A DNA stretch of 64,000 bases from Acestrorhynchus altus (lineage: Eukaryota; Chordata; Actinopteri; Characiformes; Acestrorhynchidae): contig JAVGWO010000026.1 in assembly GCA_034509495.1 (NCBI GenBank), positions 1,271,909 to 1,335,908 on the forward strand, in the 5' to 3' direction. The notes under the pieces are model-generated. The model saw nothing but the letters and a program-made list of their open reading frames with translations, had not been told where the DNA came from and made no database searches. Each line of letters begins with the position of its first letter. Position 1 is the stretch's first letter. This document shows positions 50,201-60,767 of this stretch, piece by piece. Made by a program: the position numbers and the translations under genes.

Positions 50201-52320
50201 CTAAGCATCTTCTCTTTGACTTGTGTTTGTCTTAGACCTCCACACAAGGGCAAACACACAGAAATATCCCGCAACAAGTCCTGCTACCAAAATGTATATC
50301 AATGTGGTGGTCAAGAAGGCAGACACATTGATGGTCTTATTACAGTAGAGCTCTCCAGTCTTGTTGTGGTTGGCAGGGTAGAAGGAGTAAATCCACATGC
50401 TGCCTGAAACAAAGTAATTTCAAATGAGGACATGCTGTAATGTTGCTATAATTCAAAGGAGTACTCAGGAATGGCTTATTCAAGAAGAGACACTGCAAAC
50501 CTTAACTACTTGATTATTTAAGTAACAGACTCACAAGTAACAGTAAAACATCGGTACTTGCCGCAATTACTGTTGTCCTGAATCGCATTAGTATGATGGC
50601 TACTAGCCTCCTCAACATAGCTACAAAGTGTTAGAAAGCTATGACTCTTGTCAGAATTGCTAGTGTGATGTTGGCAGGCCAGCTACTGGCCTCAAGCTGG
50701 ACCACGGCTCTCATGTCATATTAATGAAACCTGGTGAAATTCTTTTTCACAGAGATTCTCTGGCAAGCAGACATTTTGTGTATGGTCATATACTGTCAAA
50801 GGAGGACAACCCTCTCACCAGCAATTAACCAACAGAGAGGATGAGAGAGACCAGTGGGCTCACACTGAACACATGTGGATCAGTACATAATTCACTCCAT
50901 TTTCATCTTGCCTGGCACAGGACAGGCAGGAGAACAGACCCAGCAGTAGAGCAAACACCCCGGCCACGATCATGTACAGTGGGATATAGGACTGTTGGGG
51001 GCGGCTGTTTAGATACACTACACCTGCAGGAAGTGAGAGTTGAAGAATGAAGAGCAATGCAGGGCAGTCATTTATAATGGAAATACACATCACATTTTCA
51101 AGCAGTAATATGTGTCATTTGGCTCTACGTGTTTCCGAATATAAACGCAGCATAAAGTTTTCAAACTTTATAAGAAGAAAAACCTGCACGTCGTTATAAG
51201 CGGCATGGTTTAAAGCGTGGAAAAAAAGTAGCAGCTTATAGTCTGGAAAATGCGGTAGGTTTGTCCAGCCTTTGGCAAAAGACAATACACAGATGAGCCA
51301 AGACATTATGACCATAAGTCTAATATGGTGCAGATTCTTTGTAGGCCACCAGACAGCTCACTCATCACACCTGAGGAAGCTCCTGTGGTATCAGGCACCA
51401 AGACCTCACAGCACATTGTAAGTCTTGTAACTGGCAAAAGTGGGTGAGAATGTACCCACAGGTAAACAGTACATACAGTATATACAGCTCTAGAAAGAAG
51501 ACACCACTAGTTACTGTGTTCTAGTAAAATAAACTTTTTTTAGTTTATTGCTTAAAGCTATGGAAGGTGTGCTAGATGGATTCAGTTGGACAGACTCTGA
51601 GTGGGTTTGTATATGTGTTGTTACTGGGACCCAGTTGGGCTTCCCAAATGGGCCCCATCATTACAACCCAACTTAATCCCAACTCCTATCTAGTCTCTAA
51701 TTTTCAGTGTACAATCCAGATAGGCCTTGTTTGCTTATCCCCTGAGCTTCAGTACCCAACCAGAGTGATTAATCACAAGTTAATTACTGGGCAGAGAGAA
51801 TAATCGTGTATGTTTTTTGACCACTGTTTCTCATTTCTTCTTACACTGATTGCAGTCCTCATCTGATGGTCTGAGGTGTGTCACCTGTGACCTTCACAAC
51901 ACAGGCGATTGGTATGTGTGTTTTCTGTGCTTCTGAAGGTGTACCATAAATGCTAGAGAAGTTCCAACACTTGAAAACAAACGCTATTTTGAATAGTTTA
52001 TCATGTTCCCGGTCTGGGTCTGGCTAGGACAGCATTTGAGTCCACCTATTAGTGACCCCTGTCCTATAGCTTTACGAAGGTACTGGCTTCATCTTAGATT
52101 AGTCATAATCTTTTTGAGAAACTATCTTTAATATGACTGAAACCACACAAATGACAGACCTCTGGAAAAATAAGTCCTAGAAAACTGTAGGATATGTGTC
52201 TTTTACCATGAAAATGACAACATTTATAATTTATTACATTTTATTTTGTTGTAACTAATTGTAACTTACTTATTATAATCTGGATAATGGGTGAAGCCAC
52301 GAGGAATACTTTAGAGAACA
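50201..52320 (-). pseudogene. TMEM272-like copy C, exons 2-4 only, exon 1 absent
   Basis: Minus strand: exon 2 52320-52270 (51 bases, phase as in copies A and D), exon 3 51023-50819, exon 4 50403-50201. Exon 4 is fully open and keeps WIYSFYPANHNKT, CNKTI and a clean membrane segment (YILVAGLVAGYFCVFALV). Exon 3 starts VVYLNSRPQQSYIPLYMIVA and reads on past SCARQDENGVNYVLIHMCSV, then loses frame where copy B is intact. The inverted duplication ends at 52352, only 32 bases beyond exon 2, so exon 1 and any promoter were not copied. It is therefore a partial gene even if the frameshift is an error. Confidence 0.82.
51126..51257. mobile_element. Palindromic MITE, family 1, duplicated copy
   Basis: Ends tacgtgtttccgaatataaa and tatagtctggaaaatgcggt form an imperfect inverted pair. 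It corresponds to the element at 44769 in the other copy of segment A. Confidence 0.7.
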
Positions 52321-52352
52321 CTAAAAAAGATACAAGATGAGAGAGTGAGTTT

Positions 52353-52517
52353 TCTTACAATTGCTCCACAGTTGATTAATTCCCACACCAACCTGCTTGC
52401 TATTGTAGATTCCTCTTCAGCAGTGCAGGTCTACAGTTTCCTACCTGGTGTCCTTGGACAGCTCTTTGGTCTTGGCCATGGTTGAGTTTGGAGTCTGACT
52501 GTTTGAGGCTGTGGACA
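52353..52517 (-). mobile_element. Inverted 5' piece of a Tc1 element
   Basis: Reverse complement of the 5' part of the Tc1 family seen at 58750-58920: it contains tgtccttggacagctctttg and ggccatggttgagtttggag. It is joined directly to the plus-strand 3' part at 52518, so one Tc1 copy is split head-to-head here. Confidence 0.8.
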
Positions 52518-52945
52518 GAGTGGTTCTGTAAGAACATTAACGTCCTGGAGTGGCCTAGCCCGTCTCCAGACCGAACCAATAAGTAATTGGAGGGCGAAAT
52601 TCCAATGTTGCCCAGAAACAGCCCTGAAACGTGAAATATTTGGAGAAGATCTGTATGCAGGTGTGAGCAAATCCCTGCTGCAGTGTCCAAACTTGGTCAA
52701 GAACTACAGGAAATGTCTGACCTCTGTAATTGCAAACAAAGGTTTTGTACCAAAAATGAAGTTCTGTTTTTCTATTGTATCAATTACTTTATGCAATAAA
52801 ATGCAAAATTATTTAAAAAAAAAAAAAAAAAGAAAAAAAAAAGGAGTGGATTTTATGGAATTTAGATTCAGTCTACCAGTTGAAGTGTACCTATTATAAA
52901 AATTATGAGCCACTTCATTCTTTGGCAGGTGGGAAAACCAGCAGT
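52518..52945 (+). mobile_element. 3' piece of a Tc1 element at the start of segment B2
   Basis: Contains cgtcctggagtggcctagcc, cagaaacagccctgaaacgt and the terminal gaagtgtacctattataaaa, matching 46855-47290. Only the transposase C-terminal region and the right end are left. Confidence 0.85.
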
Positions 52946-54247
52946 GCATCAAACTCATTTTCCCCCTACTAGGATTGTATAATAGTGTGGACAGTGAATG
53001 TTTAAACACTCCAGCACCACTGCCGTGTCCAAGTTTCAAGATGACATCAAATGTGTATCTGAGCTCTTTGGGATGTAGAGGCAAGGAGCATTTCAATCCA
53101 ATGACCCTTTCTAGATAGGGCCTTGAACCCAAGAAGGAAACGTGCTCCCACCACCAAACCACTCAGGGAAGGGAGAGGAAAAAAAACAAAAAAAAAAAAA
53201 AACCAAACACAGTTTAGGGGTGTTGGAGATGACATCCACCACAGTCTGCACCATAGCAGTCCCCAGAGGCCTCCAGCCTGGTCTTCAGCTGGTGCAGCTC
53301 AGTCTGCCTTGCCAACAGCTGCTGGAACTGCTGGTCAGCTCGTCCAAGCTCCTTGCACAGCATCAGAGTGCATTCCTCCCCAGTCACCATGTTGGAAAAG
53401 GAAAAAACAAAACATGTAACTGCTAGAAAGATAAATGGTAAATTTGTGACAGATTAGGGCAAAGAGAGACTGAGCAAGACTGCTACATTAAACCTTGTAT
53501 TAAAAGCAATGATAACTAGCAAGTAAGCTTACAACATATCAGCTGGAAGTGATCCCACTCACCCGACTCTGCCAGAGACAAATCAACCTCAAGCAAAAAT
53601 CAATACAGAAATAACTCACCTTCGACAACCCTTTTTAATGCACTGACCATTGCCTAATCTTGCTCTACCCAGAGGGGACCAGTAGCCACTAAAGGTAGAA
53701 GAAAATCAGGGGAAGAAAGCTCAACAGCCAAGGATGAAACACTTGCAGCTGAATATAGACACTGGAAGCAAAGCCTCTGAAAGGAATTGAGATCTCAGAA
53801 AAAGTGCCATGTTCTCTCAATTTATTCTGGATCTGACTCACTCAAAGTGGCTGTCTTGTGATTGTACCAAAAGGTCCCACTCCAACTTCATAAGGAGGAA
53901 GACTTCTCATAGGCCATACAGTCAAACACCTGGACAGAGGATATACAGATTACACATTAGACACATACAAACAAGCACCCCTGATCAGACAAAAAACAAA
54001 CCAAATATATAGCAAGTCCCAATTCTAGTCTACAACAGCACAGGGCCCACCATTTCCTCCCAAAAGGCTAACTGAATTTAAACCAGCCTTGGTAGTGTTG
54101 CATCCCTGGCCATCACCAAAACAACAGGCCACCTATTGTACACTAGACACTCACTAGAAACACAAAATGGCTTTAGCTCATAAAACAAAGATCAAAATCA
54201 TAGCTTGCTGCAGAGAAATGGCCCAGGATGACTGACTGACTGACTGA

Positions 54248-54249
<2 letters not shown>

Positions 54250-54319
<70 letters not shown>
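54250..54319. repeat. (CA)n microsatellite
   Basis: About 70 bases of CA repeat, the counterpart of 48572-48668. Confidence 0.95.
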
Positions 54320-54320
<1 letters not shown>

Positions 54321-54729
54321 CAAGTATGCTTATGCAAGCTTAGCAATATACTGACCTTTTATTCTGTCTATCCTCTGGCCGTGAAAAACCCTCCTCCAAA
54401 TCTCCTGGACCTCAATAATGCTCCAGCCCTGTCCAATCACGAATTGCGCTAGTGCTGATTTCACTTTCCCATTTCTTTCCATTGAACTGTGTCCACATGT
54501 GTGCAAGTATTTTATAAACAAATATTTTTTTATGATAGGGATAGGATAGGTTATTTTTTAACCCTGTACCTCATAAAGAGAGACATCAAAACACCACAAC
54601 TAGGAAGAAACTGCAGTGGTTCAATCCCAAATCACACACTATCTCCTATGTAGTGTACTACGCAAGTCAGGACATGAAGTATTGTAAATCTAAAAAGAGT
54701 ATTATATATTTGTAATAGAACAATGTTTA

Positions 54730-55072
54730 TTTTTATTCATATGTGCAAATCTGAAATCTAGTCGGTGTGTCGGTGTTGTAGTTTTATGGCTTCCCAAATA
54801 GCAGTTAAATAGACCCGTTGTGGATCCGCGTCTCCTCCGGTAGATCTGCGTAATTCAGAAGTGATCCGGTGCTGAATGAACCGGCTCTCAGACAGCTCGG
54901 TAAGCCCGAATGAAGCCAGTGAGTCGAGTGAAGCCGGTGAGCCAGGTGAAGCCGGTGAGTTGGTGGCGCCGGTGAGTCGAGTGAAGCCGGTGAGTCGAGT
55001 GAAGCCTGCGCTCCTTTTAAACTTCGTTTGTATCATTTCCAACGGTCACTGATCCTGACAGGTCTGACAGTT
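54730..55072 (+). promoter_or_regulatory. Second copy of CpG-rich block with 18-base minisatellite
   Basis: Counterpart of 49085-49425, with the array at about 54898-55006 and the same donor context (gacagttctg then GTGAGT). It is the copy on the D side of the cluster and, if it is a promoter, could drive a plus-strand transcript toward 60768. There is no direct evidence for this. Confidence 0.3.
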
Positions 55073-55718
55073 CTGGTGAGTATTACTCTTTTTTTCCTTT
55101 ATATCTCTCTTTGATTGTGCTTTTATGACCAGCCTACTTAAGAACAATCAGGTTTTACTTTCTAAAGCTATAAAATGAACAATTAAGCCAGTGAGTTGCT
55201 CATATTATTTCTTTTAATTAGGCATTTTCTAAACCTAAAGTAGTTTCTGTGAACAAATGTCAGAATCAGTAGTTATTAGTTAATGTCTAATATTTCTATC
55301 CTGGGAGGAAATGATGGAGGTTCAGGCAAAAAGCCAGTTGAAGTCTAGCTGAAGTTTAGATAACTCTAACCATTAGAAAACACTGTGTTACTTTATTAAA
55401 ACACATTTAAATAAAGCTAAGTGTCTAAACTAAACCTTTTATTTACTTTAGCTTAGGAAGAATAAGTATTAAATACATTTATAAGAATTTATGAAGTGTG
55501 TTTTCCTGCTTCTATAAAAGCTGAAATATTGCCCACTGAATTTTAAAACTATGATTTAATCTGTTATAAATGTAGCTATTAGAATCTGTGAAAAATGTGA
55601 AATTTATCACTTAACGGTGCTCTTTGTTTTAGGTTTATCATTAAGTTGAAGTAAACAATTGCAGCATCAGTCTCACAGAATAACTTTGTGAAGTTTAAGG
55701 GAAATTTGATCAGTTTTT

Positions 55719-56503
55719 GAAATTGTCTGCTTCATTAAATCTAGACTTGAATAAACTTATTCAGATTGGGGTTTTTGAGTGAAACACTCAGTTCCAGAGA
55801 CGTCTTTGTGGTTGACAGTGGTTGTGAATGGAACCAGATGGTGGATGAGTTTAATACCCCTCACACAAAAGCCCAGATTTACGCTTTTTTTACACAAAGT
55901 CACTGGTGGGTGATAAAAATAAATTAATATTATATTGATAATATAATAGCAAATAAACAATAATAAAAAATAATAAAATGCATATGTGTGCTGTAAACAT
56001 GGTGATGCCTGGTTCCTTTCACTATCACTGTAAATCATTTGTAGGAAGACTCTTTTCAATCATTGTATTATGCAAAACAAATTATACCTAAATCCATGTG
56101 ATTTGTATTTAGGTATGTTTGTGTGATTTAAAGCAGTCTCATTATGTGAGAAAACAAACTTACTTTTAACATTAACCAATAAGCCATTTTATTTTGTAGT
56201 TGTAACTGGTTTAAAACTTCAGTTCAGTATCTGAAACTCATTGAGATGCATCATTACAGCATTATAGTTTACAGCTTCACAGATTTCAGTTTGTCATAGT
56301 GGCAAACCTGTCTGAAAGTGCTAAATATTATTGTATAAACATTACTAATTATTCTAAGTTCTAATGTAATATGTAAAGTGTTATGGTATTTGGAATAGTA
56401 AAATTATGTAATTCACTATATAGGGAGTAAGGAGGCATTTGTGAGTCAGCCAGAAACACACACACATTGTGACAAGAGCATTTTTAGAAATTATATAATA
56501 ATA

Positions 56504-56506
<3 letters not shown>
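55719..56506. other. Unique spacer after the duplication
   Basis: AT-rich DNA without recognised genes or repeats. Confidence 0.5.

Positions 56507-56560
<54 letters not shown>
56507..56560. repeat. (TA)n microsatellite
   Basis: TA run that ends exactly where a Tc1-like element begins, consistent with the TA target preference of this superfamily. Confidence 0.93.
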
Positions 56561-56563
<3 letters not shown>

Positions 56564-57545
56564 TGGGACACTAAACAAATTTTGAATAAAAACTGAATGC
56601 AATGATGTGGAGGTGCCAACATCTAGCTTTTATTCAGAATGGGAACATAATCAAAAAGTTTAAACTGAGAGAGAATGTATCATTTAGGGAAAAATATGTT
56701 GTTCAAATTTCATGGCATCAACAAATCCCCAAAAGTTAGGACAAGGCCATTTTTACCACTGTGTGGCATCGTCTAGATGGGAGCATATGTTGTCCTAGAT
56801 AGTTCTCTGCATTAATGGTGCCTTTCCAGACATGCAAGCTGCCCATGCCACAAACACTCATGCAACCCCATACCATCAGTGATGCAGGCTTCTGAATGGA
56901 GCGTTGATAACAACTTGAGTCATCCTTGTCCTCTCTGGTCCGAATGACATGGCGTCCCAGTGCTCCATAAAGAACTTCCAATCGTGACTCATCTGACCAC
57001 AGAACAGTCTTCCATTTTGCCACACTCCATTTTAAATTACCTCTGGCCCAGTGCAAACGTCTGGAGAAGCTAATGGGCTTTAACAGAAATGGCTTCCTCT
57101 TTGCACTGTAGAGTTTCAGCTGGCAACAGCGGATGGCACGGTGGATTGTGTTCACTGACAATGCTTTCTGGAAGAATTCCTAAGCCCATTCTATTGTTTC
57201 CTTGACAGTGGCATTCCTGTTTGAGTGCGAGTGGCGTTTAGGGCCGGAGATCGACAGAATCCAGATTCTCTGAATCTATTGATGATGTTATATGATTGAT
57301 GATGATAGCAAAGTCTTTGCTATCTAATGCTGGGTAACACCATTCTGGTATTGCTGCAACAATGGTGGAAATGGTGATCCTCTTACCATCTTGGCGGCAG
57401 AGAGACACTGACACTTTGAGAAATCTTTTATACCCAAATATGTTATCAATTGACCTAATTAGTGTTAATTGGTCTTCCAGCTGTTCGTTATATGCTCAGT
57501 TTCCTTTTCCAGCCACTTATTGCTACTTGTCCCAACTATTTTTTT
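56561..57545 (-). mobile_element. Tc1/mariner-like element with partial transposase
   Basis: The minus strand has an open 141-residue frame (57161-56736) with TVLWSDESRLEVLYGALGRH, REDKDDSSCYQRS and LMVWGCMSVCGMGSLHVWKG, typical of a fish Tc1-like transposase around the first catalytic Asp. The N-terminal part upstream is broken, and the C-terminal DDE half is missing. The ends carry gtttgggacac and tgtcccaact text. Inactive. Confidence 0.85.
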
Positions 57546-58472
57546 GAATAAACATATTTTTCCTTTAAAATGTTACATTTACTCAGATTATATATACATA
57601 TGAACTATCAAAAGTATCACAATGTACATTATAGGACTATAAGACAACTAATTGGCTAATGGTTGTCATATTTGTCTGAGTAATCATTAATGTCTAGCTG
57701 CTAGGAGGGCTGAGAAACTTTTTTATTAATTTTAATAAACTCTATGACTTAATTTCTAAATGCAAAATTTAATTTCATCTGAAAAGATGAGCAACATCCC
57801 AGTTCTTTTTCTCCTTAGCACAGGTAAGACACTTCAGAACTTGTCTCTGGTTCAGGAGTGGCTTGATATTAATAATGCTGCAGTGCTGCAATGCTTGCAC
57901 ACGGATGGTGGAACAAACGTGGCGGCTGAGAAACAGTTTTTTTATTAATTTGTTTTTTATTTTAAAGTGCCCCATATTGACTAATTGGGTGGAAAGTTGG
58001 TGACATTCCACACAATTATGTGACATACAAGACTTGTAAGTTTGGTGAAAATCAGCATGAGCGATCCTGATCTGCAATCTTTTTGTGATTTTAGCTTTTT
58101 TAAAGATTTTAAACATTTTCACACTGATACTATACGGATGACTTCAAAATCCATTGACTATCCTGCTTAAAAAATCTTTACATGATTTTCTAAAAAAAAT
58201 AAAATAAAATCAGGGGTGTGGCTAAACAGAATGAGTGGGGCATTGATGTGGAATCAATGGGTCAAAAATCTAAAACACTGCCATTTGAGGTGTCTTTGCT
58301 TGCTTGGGAGCACTCAAACTCCAAATTCCAAATGTGGTGCTTGGATGACTTATTGCTTTTGCTCCACAACACATTTTTGGGAGGAAAATTTTAATAATAA
58401 TAAGAAGAAAAGAAACCCAATAGGGTTACAGCACAGTGCTTGGACCTCAAAAAAGGGGTCATTTCACATACA
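57546..58472. other. Spacer with no recognised gene
   Basis: AT-rich DNA. A short phrase at 57790-57930 resembles Tc1 text (ctccttagcacaggtaagac, ggttcaggagtggcttgat) but is too short to define an element. Confidence 0.4.
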
Positions 58473-59565
58473 GCCGGGCAAAAATTATTTAGCCAGCCAC
58501 TGATTGTGCAAGTTCGTCTACTTATAAAGATGAATTTTCATGCAATTTTCATGATAGGTACACTTCAACTATGAGAGACAAAATGAGAAAAAATACAGGA
58601 AATCATTTTGTAGGATTCTTAAAGAATTTATTTGTTAATTATGGTGGAAAATAAGTAGTTGCTCACCCTCAAACAAGCAAGATTTCTGACTTCTGTCCTC
58701 CACTCATTACCTGTATTAATGGCACCTGTTTGACCGTTATCTGTATAAAAGACACCTGTCCACGGCCTCAAACAGTCAGACTCCAAACTCAACCATGGCC
58801 AAGACCAAAGAGCTGTCCAAGGACACCAGGTAGGAAACTGTGAACCTGCACCAAGCTGGGAAGAGTGAATCTACAATAGGCAAGCAGGTTGGTGTGAATT
58901 AATCAACTGTGGGAGCAATTGTAAGAAAATGGAAGACATACAAGACCATTGATAATCTCCCGTGATCTGTGGCCCCACACAAGATCTGTGTTCTGTGTTT
59001 GGAGGAAGAAGAATGAGTTGCATCCCAAGAACACCACTGTGAAGCATGGGGGTGGAAACATCAAGCATTGAAGATGAAATGTGGCTGGGTCTTCCAGCAT
59101 GGCAATGATCCCAAACACACTGCATTTCAAGGTCCTGGAGTGACCTAGCCAGTCTCCAGACCTGAACTCCATAGAAAATTTGTGGAGGGAGATGAAAGTC
59201 TGTGTTTTCCAGTGACAACCCCAAAACATCACTGCTCTAGAGATCTGCATGGAGAAATGGGCCAACATACTACAGTGTGTGCAAACCTGGTGAAGACTTA
59301 CAGGAAACATTTGACCTCTGTTATTGCCAACAGAGGTTATGCTACAAAGTATTGAGTTGAACTTTTGTTATTGACCAAATACTTATTTTCCACCATAATT
59401 TACAAATTAATTTTTTTAAAAATCCTATAAAGTGATTTCCTGTATTTTTTTCTCATCTTGTCTCTCATGTTAAAGTATATGATGAAAATTTCAAACCTCT
59501 CATCTTTACAAGTAGGAGAACTTGCAAAATCACTGGCTGACTAAATACTTTATTGCCCCACTATA
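58473..59565 (+). mobile_element. Tc1-like transposon, same family as 45881
   Basis: Left end cgggcaaaaattatttagcc and right end ctaaatactttattgcccca are inverted. Coding-direction phrases gccaagaccaaagagctgtc, gaccattgataatctccc, gtgaagcatgggggtggaaa and gacctctgttattgccaaca identify the family. A large internal deletion removes the transposase core. Confidence 0.85.
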
Positions 59566-59576
59566 TAATGAGTGTA

Positions 59577-59750
59577 AACCAGGGGTCAGTGTGGCTGAAG
59601 GTTTTTGATCCAACAAAGCAGGAACTCATTTGATCAACAGTTTGAACACTGAATCGAGTAGAATTGGGTGAACTTCAGCTTGTTGGGAATAAAAACCTGC
59701 AACCACATCATCCCTTTGTAGGTAGGACTGGACACCCCTGAAATAAATGT
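59577..59750. mobile_element. Palindromic MITE-like element, family 2
   Basis: aggggtcagtgtggctgaag at the left and gacacccct preceded by aaaacctgcaaccaca at the right form inverted ends. It is related to 35742-35925 and directly follows the Tc1 element. Confidence 0.55.
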
Positions 59751-60164
59751 AATAGTTTACCTTTTTGAACATTTACACATTCTATATATTCTATTTTTTG
59801 AGCTGCAAACCTGATGAATGCAATGCTTCATTTAGATTCATTTTCACTTTTTCCATTGTTTCTGTTAAGAGTGACTGGTGTAAGAAAGCAAAACAGAAGA
59901 CATAAGGTATAACCATTTTAATCTAATCTTGTTAATGTATTGTGTTCATGATAATTTAATCAAAGATGAACTAAATTAGTCCAATACAAATATGTATTCT
60001 TTTTAGTACTGTGATTATACACACACACACTTCATTGAGCTGAAACTTTGAATACTTTTAATTTGATACAGCCATGACATGAACATTGGGGTTGGAATAA
60101 AGAAAGCTCTTTAGTTATTTATTTCCAAAAGTCAGAATGCAACATTAAACGATGTTGATTAACT

Positions 60165-60380
60165 GATCAAATCAAATTTAAATTTATTTGTATAGTGCTC
60201 TTTACAATTGATGCCACAAAAATCACAATTAATTGGCTTCACAGATATCAAAAATAAAGACAGAAACCTCCCAGTGAGCAAGCCAAAGAATGACTCCCTC
60301 AGAGCTAGAGAAAGAAACTTTGGGAGGAACCAGGCTCACCCATGCTCTTTTGGTCAAACTACTCATTCATTAACTATTAT
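60165..60380. mobile_element. Common fish retroelement fragment
   Basis: atttatttgtatagtgctct, followed after about 125 bases by tttgggaggaaccaggctca, is the hallmark wording of a very abundant fish repeat. It lacks coding sequence here. Confidence 0.65.
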
Positions 60381-60767
60381 TGTGTGTATTATGTTTAAAT
60401 AAAATGATGGGCTACAAATTTCAAACGTATTCATATGTGATATTTCACAGTAATTAGGGTTTCTTTAAGATAAAGCTGAACTCATCACAGGTTGTGTATG
60501 GAGAAAGTACTAAAATGTCCCGTCTGCTCATGCGGCTGAAGGTTCGCACACCTGATAGTTTGCTACTAACCACATTCAAGATCTTAGCAACACATAAATG
60601 ACACATTGCAGTCAACAATAATGTTTTCATACATACACTTGGCTTTTACAGGATTTTTTTTTCCATTAACATTTCAATTCTTCTGGTTGGTATTTGTGAA
60701 GTGTCTGGGCTGTATTTGAACTCTTGATCTCCCTGTGTAGGTGGACAAATACCGCATAACATTCAGC

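Larger units (their letters stand above)
50078..52352 (-). repeat. Segment 'A' of the duplication, inverted copy
   Basis: Reverse-complement match to 43681-45949. The left end contains the Tc1 terminal sequence (gtaggtgggaaaacctgc, at about 50138) seen at 45881 in the other copy. It abuts the end of segment B1 within a few bases. It contains tmem272-like copy C exons 4, 3 and 2 on the minus strand and the MITE at 51126. Confidence 0.9.
52520..55718 (+). repeat. Segment 'B' of the duplication, second copy
   Basis: Direct repeat of 46855-50071. Most differences are one- to four-base insertions and deletions; the CA run is shorter. Homology stops at gatcagttttt, after which the sequence is unique. 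Confidence 0.92.
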
